A DNA stretch of 64,000 nucleotides, from assembly GCA_965198875.1 (NCBI GenBank), contig CBDAPU010000001.1:1054001-1118000 (forward strand). Direction: 5' to 3'. Both the position numbers and the translations under genes were made by a program. A model generated the notes under the pieces. That model was not told the DNA's origin and made no database searches. It saw only the letters and a program-made list of their open reading frames with translations. Shown piece by piece: positions 43,332 through 52,964 of the stretch (position 1 is its first letter; each line of letters starts with the position of its first letter). The stretch is from CBDAPU01 sp965198875 (GTDB lineage Bacteria > Pseudomonadota > Gammaproteobacteria > Eutrophobiales > Eutrophobiaceae).

Positions 43332-44553
43332 GCTTCTCCCCCTGCGATTACTCTGGCTGTTTTTTTACGCCGGCGCATTATGCGGTTGTGCAGCAACAGA
43401 GCAGTTCTTTGGTTATTTCAAAGGTGATGATGATAATGCTGAGCAACCCGCCCCGCTGGTATCGTTTAATCCCCGGATCAGTATCGTTGAACTCTGGGAG
43501 AGACATAGCGGCGGCGGCACCGATGAGCAATACCTGAAATTGGCGCCGGTGATCGCCAATCAACGCTTGTATGTTGTCTCCTCAAAAGGCGAGCTTTCGG
43601 CCATGGACGCAACCAATGGTAGACGCCTGTGGCGTGAGAAGATCCGGGCAACCCGGAGCATTGATGGCAAAGATGGATGGTTCAGGGGCGACGCTACCCG
43701 TATAACCGGTGGCCCCGGTTACGGCGAGCGAAGCATCATGGTGGGCACCGAAGAGGGGGAGATCATCACCTTATCATCCACGGATGGCAGTGAGTTGTGG
43801 CGCTCACAAGTCTCCAGTGAGGTGTTATCCGCCCCGCAAAGGGCAAGCAATGTTGTTGTGGTAAGAACGATTGACGGGAAGGTGTATGGCATGGAAGGCA
43901 CAAAAGGAAAGAAGCTGTGGATCTATGACAGGACGGTGCCCCCTCTGACCCTTAGGGGAACCAGTACCCCGGTGATTACCGAGGGTGTTGTTGTGACGGG
44001 TTTCGATGGCGGGAAAATGGCCGCACTGGATGTGCGTACTGGAAAGCTGATCTGGGAGACCCGTGTCGCCACGGCGAGAGGTCGCTCCGAGCTTGAAAGA
44101 ATGGTGGACATCGACTCAGAGCCTATCGTTGTTGATGGTACGGTATACATCGCCACATTCCAGGGTCACATCGCCGCCATAGAACTGGACTCCGGCAGGA
44201 TTGTATGGAGCCGTGATCTCTCATCCCACGCCGGGTTCGGTGCGGATCAGAGAAATATCTATATCACCGATGAGGACAGTCATATCTGGGCGCTGGACAG
44301 GTCCAGCGGCGCCACCCTGTGGAAGCAGGAGGACTTGCATGTCAGGGCGGCTACTGCGCCCGGTGTGATAGGCGAGCATATTGTGGTTGGCGATGGGCAG
44401 GGATACCTGCACTGGATAGAGAAAAAATCCGGGGCATTCTCGGCCAGGGGCCGTCTTTGTGATAAGGCGATCATCGCCAAACCGATTGTGGTGGGTAAAG
44501 TCGCCTACGCCTATTGCAGTGATGGTAGCCTCGCCGCCTACACCTACCGATGA
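43321..44553 (+). CDS. bamB: Outer-membrane assembly lipoprotein BamB
   Basis: A 410-residue lipoprotein with an eight-bladed beta-propeller of WD/PQQ-like repeats (for example LYVVSSKGELSAMDATNGR and GTVYIATFQGHIAAIELDSG). The lipobox is LCGC near residue 20. BamB supports BamA in inserting beta-barrels. No ATG lies near the signal peptide; a TTG at 43321 (MDTRLLPLRLLW) is the most likely start, with another TTG at 43312. The longer frame from 43150 reads through yfgM and is rejected. Confidence 0.9.
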   Translation: MDTRLLPLRLLWLFFYAGALCGCAATEQFFGYFKGDDDNAEQPAPLVSFNPRISIVELWERHSGGGTDEQYLKLAPVIANQRLYVVSSKGELSAMDATNGRRLWREKIRATRSIDGKDGWFRGDATRITGGPGYGERSIMVGTEEGEIITLSSTDGSELWRSQVSSEVLSAPQRASNVVVVRTIDGKVYGMEGTKGKKLWIYDRTVPPLTLRGTSTPVITEGVVVTGFDGGKMAALDVRTGKLIWETRVATARGRSELERMVDIDSEPIVVDGTVYIATFQGHIAAIELDSGRIVWSRDLSSHAGFGADQRNIYITDEDSHIWALDRSSGATLWKQEDLHVRAATAPGVIGEHIVVGDGQGYLHWIEKKSGAFSARGRLCDKAIIAKPIVVGKVAYAYCSDGSLAAYTYR

Positions 44554-44690
44554 TGTGAGGGGCGCCCCTTCCTGATCGGAGGTTTCTTAAATCCATCTCG
44601 CCTGATCATTCCCGGCGCTTGTGGTGTAACCTTGCTTTTTTTAACCACCGGGCAAGACGCCTTTGTCTTCGCCCATTAGACTTATCAAAC

Positions 44691-46094
44691 ATGATACCCG
44701 TGATCGCTATCGTTGGCTGTCCCAATGTTGGAAAATCAACGTTGTTTAATCGCTTGACCCGCTCCCGCTCGGCGCTTGTGGCCGATGAGCCGGGGGTCAC
44801 ACGGGATCGTCAATATGGTTACGCCAACATAAACAACACCCTCGTGATGTTGGTGGATACCGGCGGTATTGTCTCCTCCATACCCAATGACAACGCCATA
44901 CTGAAACTGGTTATGGAACAAACCATGCAGGCCATCTCGGAGGCGGATGTGATCCTGTGGTTGGTGGATGCCCGAACAGGGGTGAGCACCGGTGATATGG
45001 AGCTGGCCGGCCTGTTAAGAGCCCAGAGAAAACCGCTGTTTTTGATCGTCAACAAAACAGATGATCGACAGCCCGAACTTGCCATCGCCGAGTTTTGCTC
45101 CCTGGGGGGGTTTAACATGCCGATACCCATCTCCGCCAGATCCAACGTCAATATAAAAGAAATGCTGCGTTTGATCGAAGATGCGCTGCCGGAGAACAAG
45201 ACGCAAACAACCGACAACACAGACGCCGTTAAAATCTCGGTAATAGGCCGGCCCAATGTTGGCAAGTCGACACTGGTAAACCGCATGATTGGCGATCAGA
45301 GGATGTTGGTTTTTGATGCGCCGGGAACCACACGGGATAGCATTTGCATTCCTTTTCGCCGCCAGAGCAGAGAGTATGTCTTGATTGACACGGCCGGCAT
45401 TCGGCGCAAAAACAAAGTCACCGAGAAGGTTGAGAAGTTCAGCATCATTAAAAGCCTCAAAGCGGTTACGATGTGTCAGATCGTCATCCTCGTGCTGGAC
45501 GCCAAAGACGTCATTTCCGATCAGGATCAAACACTACTGGGGATGATCAAGCAATCCGGGCGATCACTCATCATCGCCATTAACAAGTGGGATGGTTTAA
45601 GTGAGGCGCAAAGGTTTAAGATAGCGCGCCAGTTTAGCGAAAGAACAGATTTTATCGATTATGCCTGTGAGCACAAAATATCGGCGCTACATGGGACCGG
45701 GGTAGGCAAACTATTCGATAGCATTCACAACATCGCGCAATCGAAAAGGCGCACCTTTCAATCATCAAACATTACCGGTTTCCTGAATGAGGCGACGACA
45801 CTCACCCCGCCGCCATGGGTGCATGGGCGGCGTATCAAATTACGATATGCCCATTTAGGCGGGCGGGATCCGTTTCGAATTATTATCCATGGAAACCAGA
45901 CGAGGTCCGTGCCCGCTCATTATCAACGCTACCTGGCGGGTTATTTGCGAAAACGCATGGGGCTCATCGGCACGCCTTTATTCATAGAGTTTAAGTTTAG
46001 CGAAAACCCATACAAAGGCATGAGGAATACATTAACGAGAAGACAAATACAAAAGCGCCGAAGAGTGATCCGACACGCCAGAGGTAAAAAATAA
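44691..46094 (+). CDS. der: Ribosome-assembly GTPase Der (EngA)
   Basis: A 467-residue protein with two G domains and a C-terminal KH-like domain. The P-loops are GCPNVGKST near residue 8 and GRPNVGKST near 185. NKTD and NKWD motifs specify guanine. It is needed for 50S subunit assembly. The ATG at 44691 (MIPVIAIVG) is chosen; the longer frame from 44619 has no support. The C-terminus is very basic (RRQIQKRRRVIRHARGKK), as usual. Confidence 0.96.
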   Translation: MIPVIAIVGCPNVGKSTLFNRLTRSRSALVADEPGVTRDRQYGYANINNTLVMLVDTGGIVSSIPNDNAILKLVMEQTMQAISEADVILWLVDARTGVSTGDMELAGLLRAQRKPLFLIVNKTDDRQPELAIAEFCSLGGFNMPIPISARSNVNIKEMLRLIEDALPENKTQTTDNTDAVKISVIGRPNVGKSTLVNRMIGDQRMLVFDAPGTTRDSICIPFRRQSREYVLIDTAGIRRKNKVTEKVEKFSIIKSLKAVTMCQIVILVLDAKDVISDQDQTLLGMIKQSGRSLIIAINKWDGLSEAQRFKIARQFSERTDFIDYACEHKISALHGTGVGKLFDSIHNIAQSKRRTFQSSNITGFLNEATTLTPPPWVHGRRIKLRYAHLGGRDPFRIIIHGNQTRSVPAHYQRYLAGYLRKRMGLIGTPLFIEFKFSENPYKGMRNTLTRRQIQKRRRVIRHARGKK

Positions 46095-46235
46095 AACGGG
46101 AGAAGATGATCTCGGTCAGGCGGGCCAGGCTCTTTGAAAAAACCATTTTGCCAAAGGGTTATCTTTAAGCCGCAAACAAGCACAGGGAAATGCTCAACGG
46201 CGAGCTTTGCCGTGACAGGCGAGGAAAACAACTAT

Positions 46236-47294
46236 TTATAGCGCATTGATCGGGTATCGGCTTTGAATCAAACCCAAGATCTGCGAGGCGTCAAAACCCC
46301 TCTCCCATTCACCTTTATCATCAAGCACTATCAATTCAGTTTTATTGCCGACGCCGGTGAGACTCAACTGATACCGCCTCGCCTCAGATTCGGCTTCTCG
46401 CCAAAAGGCGAGTTTGGAGAAAAACCCTTTCTCTTCACTTGCAGGGCTAACGTAACGAATAAAATAAAAGCCCTTTGTTGCATCTTTATTCGATATTTGC
46501 AAACCGGCGCTCTCCAGCGCAAGCCCCGTATTCCTGAAGGCGAGCGTAAACTCTTCCGGTATTGCCAGATACAATTTGCCATCCCCCATGTCCACTACCT
46601 CAAGCGCCTCTTTTTCAGATCCCTGAGAGATGGGGTTATCAATCCCGGCAGGTGTTGTTGCCGACAACGGCGGTTGTCCCTGGCTTAAAAACTGATTTAG
46701 ATCAGCAACAAAGCGCCGCTCAACGTCCAGGTCCCTATCTTCATCCACCCAGTCCCCAGAGTCACTTGATGTGGTTTGTTTTTTATGGCTGATGAACAAA
46801 ACGGTCACATTCGGGTTGCCGCCCGGCTCTGAGAAGATGTTATACCGATAACGGTTCGTCACGCCGGCCTCAACCTCTTGCGATGACCAGCCTGTCTCCA
46901 TCACGCCCAATTCCACATCGTCCAATTCCACCGGGTAGTTCCTCGATGCAAAAAACTCGCGCAATTTCGGCCAGATCCTCTCAGCGGTGCCCGCCAGGGA
47001 CAACCATTGCTCGTTTGCATCCGTTAAGCCCGTGTTTGAGGGAGCCGAAGCAGGGCGACCCGGTTTGTTATAACCTGTGGCCGTGACGGACGTCTCGTTA
47101 GGTATCGCCATTGAATCATTGATGGCGTCTGCCGTCAGATCCGGGGGGATCTCCAGATCAGGCAGGCTTTCACTTTTTTTATACTCATTCTTTTTATCCG
47201 GTAACACGCTCTTTATTTTTGAGGTGATCCCGCAGCCGTTTAACACCGAAAGGGCAAAAAAAACCAAAATGCTCTCTACCACCGATTTTTTCAT
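46236..47294 (-). CDS. bamC: Outer-membrane assembly lipoprotein BamC
   Basis: A 352-residue lipoprotein with lipobox LNGC near residue 21 and two BamC helix-grip domains joined by a linker. The unstructured N-terminal part (SLPDLEIPPDL) resembles the stretch that contacts BamD. It is directly downstream of dapA (one base), the standard dapA-bamC order. It converges with der. Confidence 0.85.
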   Translation of the reverse strand: MKKSVVESILVFFALSVLNGCGITSKIKSVLPDKKNEYKKSESLPDLEIPPDLTADAINDSMAIPNETSVTATGYNKPGRPASAPSNTGLTDANEQWLSLAGTAERIWPKLREFFASRNYPVELDDVELGVMETGWSSQEVEAGVTNRYRYNIFSEPGGNPNVTVLFISHKKQTTSSDSGDWVDEDRDLDVERRFVADLNQFLSQGQPPLSATTPAGIDNPISQGSEKEALEVVDMGDGKLYLAIPEEFTLAFRNTGLALESAGLQISNKDATKGFYFIRYVSPASEEKGFFSKLAFWREAESEARRYQLSLTGVGNKTELIVLDDKGEWERGFDASQILGLIQSRYPINAL

Positions 47295-47295
47295 C

Positions 47296-48183
47296 TCATA
47301 AAACCCTTGCTTCTCTCATTGCGGATTCCAGCTCATCGTGAAATTGATCGGACAGCCAGGTCATCGGCAGTCTTATCCCATCTTCAATCAACCCCAGCCG
47401 ATGTACCGTCCATTTAACCGGGATCGGGTTTGACTCTAAAAACAGGCTCCTGTGCAATCCCATCAAGGTAGCGTCTATCTCCCTGGCCTGCTCCGCTTCA
47501 CCTGAGATGGCCTTATGACTCATCTCATGCATGGCCTTCGGCGCCGTGTTGGCGGTCACAGAAATCACGCCATCACCGCCGAGCAACATAAAATCACAGG
47601 CGGTTTCATCATCACCACTGAATAACAAAAAATCATCACCACAGCGCTCACGCATATCCCCTACCCGTGACACATCGCCGCTCGCCTCCTTGATCCCGAT
47701 GATGTTTTCCAACCGGGCTAGTTTTGACACCGTCTCCGGCACCATATCACATGCGGTTCTACTCGGCACATTATACAAAATCTGCGGGATGACCACGCTT
47801 TCAGCGACCACCTTAAAATGCTCATACAACCCCTGCTGTGTGGGCTTGTTATAATAAGGCGTCACCAGCAAGCAGGCGTCAGCGCCGGCATCTTTGGCGC
47901 AGGCCGTCAGCTCGATCGCCTCTATGGTGGAGTTCGCCCCTGTGCCGGCAATCACCGGCAGGCGTTTGTTGACGATATCAACAACCTGCCTGATCACATA
48001 ACAGTGCTCCTGATGGGTCAACGTGGCGGACTCCCCGGTTGTCCCTACGGCGACAATGGCGTCAGTGCTGTTATCAATGTGAAACTCGAGCAACCGCTCC
48101 AGGCCCGCTCTATCCAGCGCCGTATCCGCCCCGGCGCCGCTTTTCATGGGGGTAACAATCGCAACCAGGCTACCTGTGAACAT
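47296..48183 (-). CDS. dapA: 4-hydroxy-tetrahydrodipicolinate synthase
   Basis: A 295-residue enzyme of the lysine/diaminopimelate pathway. The Schiff-base lysine is in NIIGIKEASGD, the catalytic Tyr in QILYNVPSRTACDM, and the pyruvate-binding segment is VGTTGESATL. Length is full. It is followed by bamC and preceded by a 262-base gap. Confidence 0.96.
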   Translation of the reverse strand: MFTGSLVAIVTPMKSGAGADTALDRAGLERLLEFHIDNSTDAIVAVGTTGESATLTHQEHCYVIRQVVDIVNKRLPVIAGTGANSTIEAIELTACAKDAGADACLLVTPYYNKPTQQGLYEHFKVVAESVVIPQILYNVPSRTACDMVPETVSKLARLENIIGIKEASGDVSRVGDMRERCGDDFLLFSGDDETACDFMLLGGDGVISVTANTAPKAMHEMSHKAISGEAEQAREIDATLMGLHRSLFLESNPIPVKWTVHRLGLIEDGIRLPMTWLSDQFHDELESAMREARVL

Positions 48184-48445
48184 GTCTTTGCTGATAAATG
48201 ATGTATTTCAGTTCCTGATTGGTTGGGCGGATCAAATCGGGTTCCTGCGAAGCGGCTCCAGCACGATGCCCATAGACTACCATGCCAATGATGAAATCGA
48301 AACTCCGTCTGTTTCCCGATCCCTTTCAGCTTTGAAGTCGCAATTTAGTACAGACCCAGAACGGCTCAATCCCGTTGATATGTAGCGGCCATCCGGCGGG
48401 TGCGCCAGCTTCGAAGTCGCTCTCTCTGGCCCGTCGATAAGCATG
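48184..48445. other. Gap between perM and dapA with a short direct repeat
   Basis: No gene supported. A 14-base sequence occurs twice with one mismatch: AGCTTTGAAGTCGC at 48328-48341 and AGCTTCGAAGTCGC at 48407-48420. A minus-strand frame crossing it has no family resemblance. The dapA promoter should be here, but no clear boxes were found. Confidence 0.4.
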
Positions 48446-49519
48446 CTATTCTTCGGCGGCCACCGGCTCTTCCTCGTGTGTAGGCCAGACATTGATCAGG
48501 GCTTTTACCAGGGTGGCCAGCGGTATGGCGAAGAATACCCCCCAAAATCCCCATAATCCGCCGAACGCCAGTATCGCCACAATGATAGCCACCGGGTGCA
48601 GGTTCACAACATCGGAAAAAAGCACCGGCACCAAAACATTACCATCCAGAAACTGCAACACGAAATAAGCCACGATCAACCACACGAATGAAGGCTCAAA
48701 GCCAAACTGAAAATAAGCGACCAGGGCAACTGGAACCGTCACCACGGCAGCACCGATGTAGGGGATCAACACGGACAGACCAACGGCGATCGCAAGCAGT
48801 GAGGCGTAATTCAAGGCGAATACCTTAAAGACGAAATAGGCCGCCAAACCCATGATGGTAATTTCATACACCTTGCCACGTATATAATTGCCGATTTGTG
48901 CATCCATCTCCTGCCACAAATGCGTGACCAGGGTGCGATCACTCGGCAGAAAACGACTTAGCCAGCCCAGGATCATGTCCTTGTCCTTCAGGAAGAAGAA
49001 AATCATCAACGGCACCAGGATGACGTACACCAGCACGGTAATAATCGCCGGTATGGACGCCATGGAAACCGACAAGATCCCCTGGCCAAAATCACTCATA
49101 CCGCCCCGCAGGGCGAGACCAATCTCGTTGATGTGATCAACCGAAATAATATCAGGATACTGCTCGGGCAAACGCATCAACAACTCCTGCCCGCGATTTA
49201 TCATGCCGGGCAATTCCTGAAAAAACTGACTGGCCTGGCGGGATAAGATCGGCAATAAACCCACAATCAAAAAAACCATAAAAAATACGAACAGGATAAA
49301 CACGAGGGAGACCGCCGGCATTCTTTTTATGCGCTTTTTAGTGAGCTTCGCTATCGGCCCTTCGAGCATATAGGCAATGACGACCGCCGCCATTAGCGGT
49401 GCAAACATGCTGCCCATATAATAGATGGTGACAAAACCAGCGGCCAGAAGAACGACTAACAGCGCCGCCTGCGGATCGGTAAAATACCGCCTGTACCATT
49501 TACTGATTATATCGAACAT
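48446..49519 (-). CDS. AI-2E family transporter (PerM-like permease)
   Basis: A 357-residue membrane protein of the AI-2E/PerM family: paired helices at the N-terminus (LLVVLLAAGFVTIYYMGS), a cytoplasmic or periplasmic helical insert (about 90-150), and a bundle ending with GLWGFWGVFFAIPLATLVKAL. The family signature IPYIGAAVVTVPVALVA is clear. Members have been linked to autoinducer-2 export and to sodium/proton exchange; which applies here is not known. The position before dapA is similar to some other Gammaproteobacteria. Confidence 0.88.
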   Translation of the reverse strand: MFDIISKWYRRYFTDPQAALLVVLLAAGFVTIYYMGSMFAPLMAAVVIAYMLEGPIAKLTKKRIKRMPAVSLVFILFVFFMVFLIVGLLPILSRQASQFFQELPGMINRGQELLMRLPEQYPDIISVDHINEIGLALRGGMSDFGQGILSVSMASIPAIITVLVYVILVPLMIFFFLKDKDMILGWLSRFLPSDRTLVTHLWQEMDAQIGNYIRGKVYEITIMGLAAYFVFKVFALNYASLLAIAVGLSVLIPYIGAAVVTVPVALVAYFQFGFEPSFVWLIVAYFVLQFLDGNVLVPVLFSDVVNLHPVAIIVAILAFGGLWGFWGVFFAIPLATLVKALINVWPTHEEEPVAAEE

Positions 49520-49616
49520 ACTGCCGTCATTTTGCCGATCAGAACGATGTCAATCATAACGTCAATCAATTAACCAGGCGAGAGGTTATCCCGTCATTTT
49601 GGATATTTAATACCGG

Positions 49617-50681
49617 ATGCAACTCGACACACTGGCAAGGCAGATAAAGCGCTGGGGGCGGGAGGTGGGCTTCCAGCAAATCGGGATCACCGGCGCCGAT
49701 TTATCTGAGGATGAGGCTCATCTACTCAGCTGGCTGGGCCGTGACATGCATGGGGAGATGTCTTATATGCTCAAGCATGGGATCAAACGATGCCGACCGG
49801 CCCAGCTCGTGCCGGGGACGATAAGCATTATATCGGCGCGCATGGATTATCACCCCCCGCAATCAAAGCCCGCTGAGGAGGTGCTGGATAATGACGCACT
49901 GGCCTTTATATCACGGTATGCACTAGGGCGGGACTACCATAAGGTATTGCGTTCACGGCTAAGGGCGCTGGTGCGCAAAATACAAGGGGTTATCGGCCCC
50001 TTTGGCCATCGTGTATTCACAGACAGCGCCCCCGTTCTGGAGAAAGCGCTGGCGCGAAACGCCGGGCTTGGCTGGATAGGCAAACACACCAATTTGCTCA
50101 ATACGAAAGCCGGTTCATGGTTTTTTATTGGCGAGATATACACGTCTCTGCCATTGCCTGTCGATGAGAGGTTCCATCATGAACATTGCGGCGCCTGCAA
50201 GGCCTGTATTGACGTCTGCCCAACTGAGGCGATCATCGGCCCTTACCAACTCGACGCCCGCCGTTGTATCTCCTATTTGACCATAGAATTACGTGGCCCC
50301 ATTCCCGAGGCATTTCGCAAAAAAATAGGCAATCGCATCTACGGCTGCGATGACTGCCAACTGGTTTGCCCCTGGAACAAGTACGCCAACATCTCAAAAG
50401 AAGAGGACTACAAAACTCGTCATCGGCTCGATGAGATAAGCCTGATCGAATGCTTTATGTGGAGTGAGGCGGACTTTAACCGGAATACCGAAGGCAGCGC
50501 CATACGACGCATCGGTTATGTCTGCTGGTTGAGAAATGTGGCCGTTGCGCTGGGTAACGCCACCACCTCAGATCAAGTGATACAGGCATTAAAATCCCGT
50601 GAGCACCATCCTTCAGAATTAGTGCGTGAACATGTTGGCTGGGCTTTGGAACAACATGTGCCGCCTCGCTCGCCCAAATAA
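49617..50681 (+). CDS. queG: Epoxyqueuosine reductase
   Basis: A 354-residue cobalamin-dependent iron-sulfur enzyme for the last step of queuosine synthesis in tRNA. Two [4Fe-4S] motifs are seen: CGACKACIDVCPTEAI and CDDCQLVCPWNKYA. The cobalamin-binding N-terminal half holds SYMLKHGIKRCRPAQLVPG. A HEAT-like end (SELVREHVGWAL) matches the family. It is divergent from perM. Confidence 0.94.
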   Translation: MQLDTLARQIKRWGREVGFQQIGITGADLSEDEAHLLSWLGRDMHGEMSYMLKHGIKRCRPAQLVPGTISIISARMDYHPPQSKPAEEVLDNDALAFISRYALGRDYHKVLRSRLRALVRKIQGVIGPFGHRVFTDSAPVLEKALARNAGLGWIGKHTNLLNTKAGSWFFIGEIYTSLPLPVDERFHHEHCGACKACIDVCPTEAIIGPYQLDARRCISYLTIELRGPIPEAFRKKIGNRIYGCDDCQLVCPWNKYANISKEEDYKTRHRLDEISLIECFMWSEADFNRNTEGSAIRRIGYVCWLRNVAVALGNATTSDQVIQALKSREHHPSELVREHVGWALEQHVPPRSPK

Positions 50682-50806
50682 AACCGCAATCCTGGCTTAT
50701 GCCGGGCGGCTCCTTCATAAAATAAACGCCACGCCCCAGATAGCATTGGCGCCTCAGTTAGTAAAATATCCGGGTTCTTTGGATGGCAACATCATACAGG
50801 TGAGAT

Positions 50807-50830
50807 TAAAAGCCCGCCGAGCGCTCGGCG
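50807..50830 (-). terminator. Probable intrinsic terminator for the DUF962 gene
   Basis: A perfect 16-base palindrome, CGCCGAGCGCTCGGCG (50815-50830), can form a six-base-pair stem with a GCGC loop. Read on the minus strand it is followed by GGCTTTTAAT, the U-tract. It lies 14 bases after the stop of the minus-strand DUF962 gene. For queG, on the other strand, no U-tract follows. Confidence 0.55.
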
Positions 50831-50843
50831 ATGTATCTTAAAG

Positions 50844-51311
50844 CTAATAATGAATGCCCCATTTTCGATATACAAACGCCAGCAACCACACCGGCCCTAT
50901 CATCAGGAATTGTATGTCCTTAAAGAACGAAGGCTTTTTCCCTTCAATACTATGACCAATGAATTGACCGACCCAGGCTAAAACAAAAACCGCCAGTGAT
51001 GTCTGCCAGAGAGGGAACGCCATCGTCTGCATCCAATAAAAAAACGCCACCATCAGGGATGAGGCCACCGCCATACCAACAGCCAGCCTGGGCGACAGGA
51101 AAGCATAATAAAGCAGAGCGAGCAAAATGATAAACACCGCCCAGTTAAACGGCATGGGCAGGGCGGAAAAAACAGCCGGGGAAGGCAGCGACCACAGTAG
51201 ACCCAAGATGCTGAGCATGATCGCCGGAACACAGATCCAGTGGATCAGTTTATTCACTTTATGCTGATGGCTCTCATTATACTCAGCCAACCATTGTGCA
51301 ATCGTTAACAT
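50844..51311 (-). CDS. DUF962 / Mpo1-like membrane protein
   Basis: A 155-residue protein with about four membrane helices and the DUF962 start: LAEYNESHQHKVNKLIHWIC, then later FIGHSIEGKKPSFF. In yeast the homologue Mpo1 is an iron-dependent dioxygenase that alpha-oxidises 2-hydroxy fatty acids, and the conserved His residues that bind iron are visible here (SHQHK, LIHW, GHSIEG). A similar reaction in this bacterium is inference. It converges with queG. Confidence 0.85.
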   Translation of the reverse strand: MLTIAQWLAEYNESHQHKVNKLIHWICVPAIMLSILGLLWSLPSPAVFSALPMPFNWAVFIILLALLYYAFLSPRLAVGMAVASSLMVAFFYWMQTMAFPLWQTSLAVFVLAWVGQFIGHSIEGKKPSFFKDIQFLMIGPVWLLAFVYRKWGIHY

Positions 51312-51586
51312 ATTGATATTTATCGCAGATTAAAGCCAAAAGCGCAACAGATCCGTTGATCCTGAAATACCTGATCACCTGTTTGAGTAAGAAGAGAGTC
51401 GCTCCACGGATCATTGCATGTTTTTAACCCGTCAATTTCAGACTCTTTGCTGGAAGAGGAATACCGATCATGGGCGCGCCAGCTACCACAACCACAGCAA
51501 CCATGACGAAAGACCAGGCCGCTGAGGCTCGACTACCAATCCGTTGCGCTGTTACACTTGCCAGCGTCAAGGTGAGAGCAACGGCT

Positions 51587-52921
51587 ATGAGCAACAACAC
51601 GACACAGGAAGCGCTCCTCCATGCCTTTCATGCCGGAGAGCTTGCACAGGCCCGTGTGTTGCTGGAGAAGCTGCACCCCGCCCAGGTGGCCGATCTGCTG
51701 GAGGGTCAAACGCCCAAAGACAGGGAGGGCCTGTGGGCTCTGATCGGGCCTGGACTTGAAGGCGATATTCTGGCCGAAGTCCAGGATGAGGTGCGCGCCG
51801 GTCTGCTTGAGCGGATCCCGCCGGCGGAGCTGGCCGAAGTCACCAGGGCGCTGGAGACAGACGATGCGGCGGATATCCTGCAGGACCTGCCGGAAGATGT
51901 GGCGGAGAGTGTGTTGCTGTCCATGGACGCCCAAAACCGGGAGCGCCTTGCCCTTGCCTTGTCCTACCCTGAGGATACGGCGGGCGGATTGATGAATACG
52001 GATGTTGTTTGCGTGCGTGCCGATGTCTCCCTGGACGTCCTCGCCCGCTACCTGCGTAAACTCGGCGCCATCCCCAGACAAACCTCTAACCTGATGGTGG
52101 TTGATCGGGACAATCACTACCTCGGCGCCCTGTCACTGGCCGATGCCTTAACGAGCAGGCCACAGTCCATGGTGGGCGAGCATATGCAGAGAGAAGTCGG
52201 CATACAGGCGGGCGCCAGCGCCCATGAGGTGGCGCGAGTCTTTGAACAACGCGATCTGCTCTCGGCCGCCGTGATTGATGAGCAAGGCCGACTGCTTGGG
52301 CAGATCACCGTCGATGACGTCGTCGATGTTATTCAGGACGAGGCGGAGCAAACCGTACGCAGCATGGCCGGTCTGGGTGAAGAGGACATGTTTGCGCCCG
52401 TGCTTACCAGCAGCAAACGCCGCGCCGTCTGGTTAGGGATAAACCTGCTCACCGCTTTGCTCGCCTCCTGGGTGATTGGCCGTTTTGAAGAGGCCATCGA
52501 GAGCCTGGTGGCCCTGGCCATCCTGATGCCCATTGTCGCCAGCATGGGCGGCATTGCCGGCGGGCAAACCTTGACGATTGCCATTCGCGGTCTGGCGCTG
52601 GATCAGATCACCCCCGCCAATACCCGCTCGCTGCTTGTCAAGGAGTGTGCCGTTGGCGTGTTGAACGGCCTGATCTGGGCCGCCGTGGTGGCCGCTTTGG
52701 CCACCTTCTGGTTTCAAAGCACCGCACTTGGCCTCATCATTGGCCTGGCCATGATGGTAAATTTAATCATTGCGGCGCTGGCGGGCGGGCTCATCCCCCT
52801 TAGCCTGAAACGCCTCGGCGTCGACCCGGCCATCGCCGGCGGCGTGTTGCTGACGACGGTCACGGACGTGGTGGGTTTCATGACTTTCTTGGGGCTGGCG
52901 ACGGTGTTTTTATTGCCTTAG
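51587..52921 (+). CDS. mgtE: Magnesium transporter MgtE
   Basis: A 444-residue channel: N domain of MgtE type (HPAQVADLLEGQTPKDREGL), two CBS domains (about 130-250) that sense magnesium, and five C-terminal membrane helices (from RAVWLGINLLTALLASWVIG) with the pore-lining segment LAILMPIVASMGGIAGGQT. The ATG at 51587 with AAGGTGAG about ten bases upstream gives the usual length. The frame is open from 51470, but that extension is Ala/Thr-rich and unlike the family. Confidence 0.93.
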   Translation: MSNNTTQEALLHAFHAGELAQARVLLEKLHPAQVADLLEGQTPKDREGLWALIGPGLEGDILAEVQDEVRAGLLERIPPAELAEVTRALETDDAADILQDLPEDVAESVLLSMDAQNRERLALALSYPEDTAGGLMNTDVVCVRADVSLDVLARYLRKLGAIPRQTSNLMVVDRDNHYLGALSLADALTSRPQSMVGEHMQREVGIQAGASAHEVARVFEQRDLLSAAVIDEQGRLLGQITVDDVVDVIQDEAEQTVRSMAGLGEEDMFAPVLTSSKRRAVWLGINLLTALLASWVIGRFEEAIESLVALAILMPIVASMGGIAGGQTLTIAIRGLALDQITPANTRSLLVKECAVGVLNGLIWAAVVAALATFWFQSTALGLIIGLAMMVNLIIAALAGGLIPLSLKRLGVDPAIAGGVLLTTVTDVVGFMTFLGLATVFLLP

Positions 52922-52964
52922 GAGCGCCCATGATGAGAATAAAAACGGGGATACCTTAAGGAAT

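Noticed and set aside
48277..48492. 71-codon minus-strand frame between perM and dapA
   Set aside because: It overlaps the end of perM, has no ribosome-binding site and no recognisable family.
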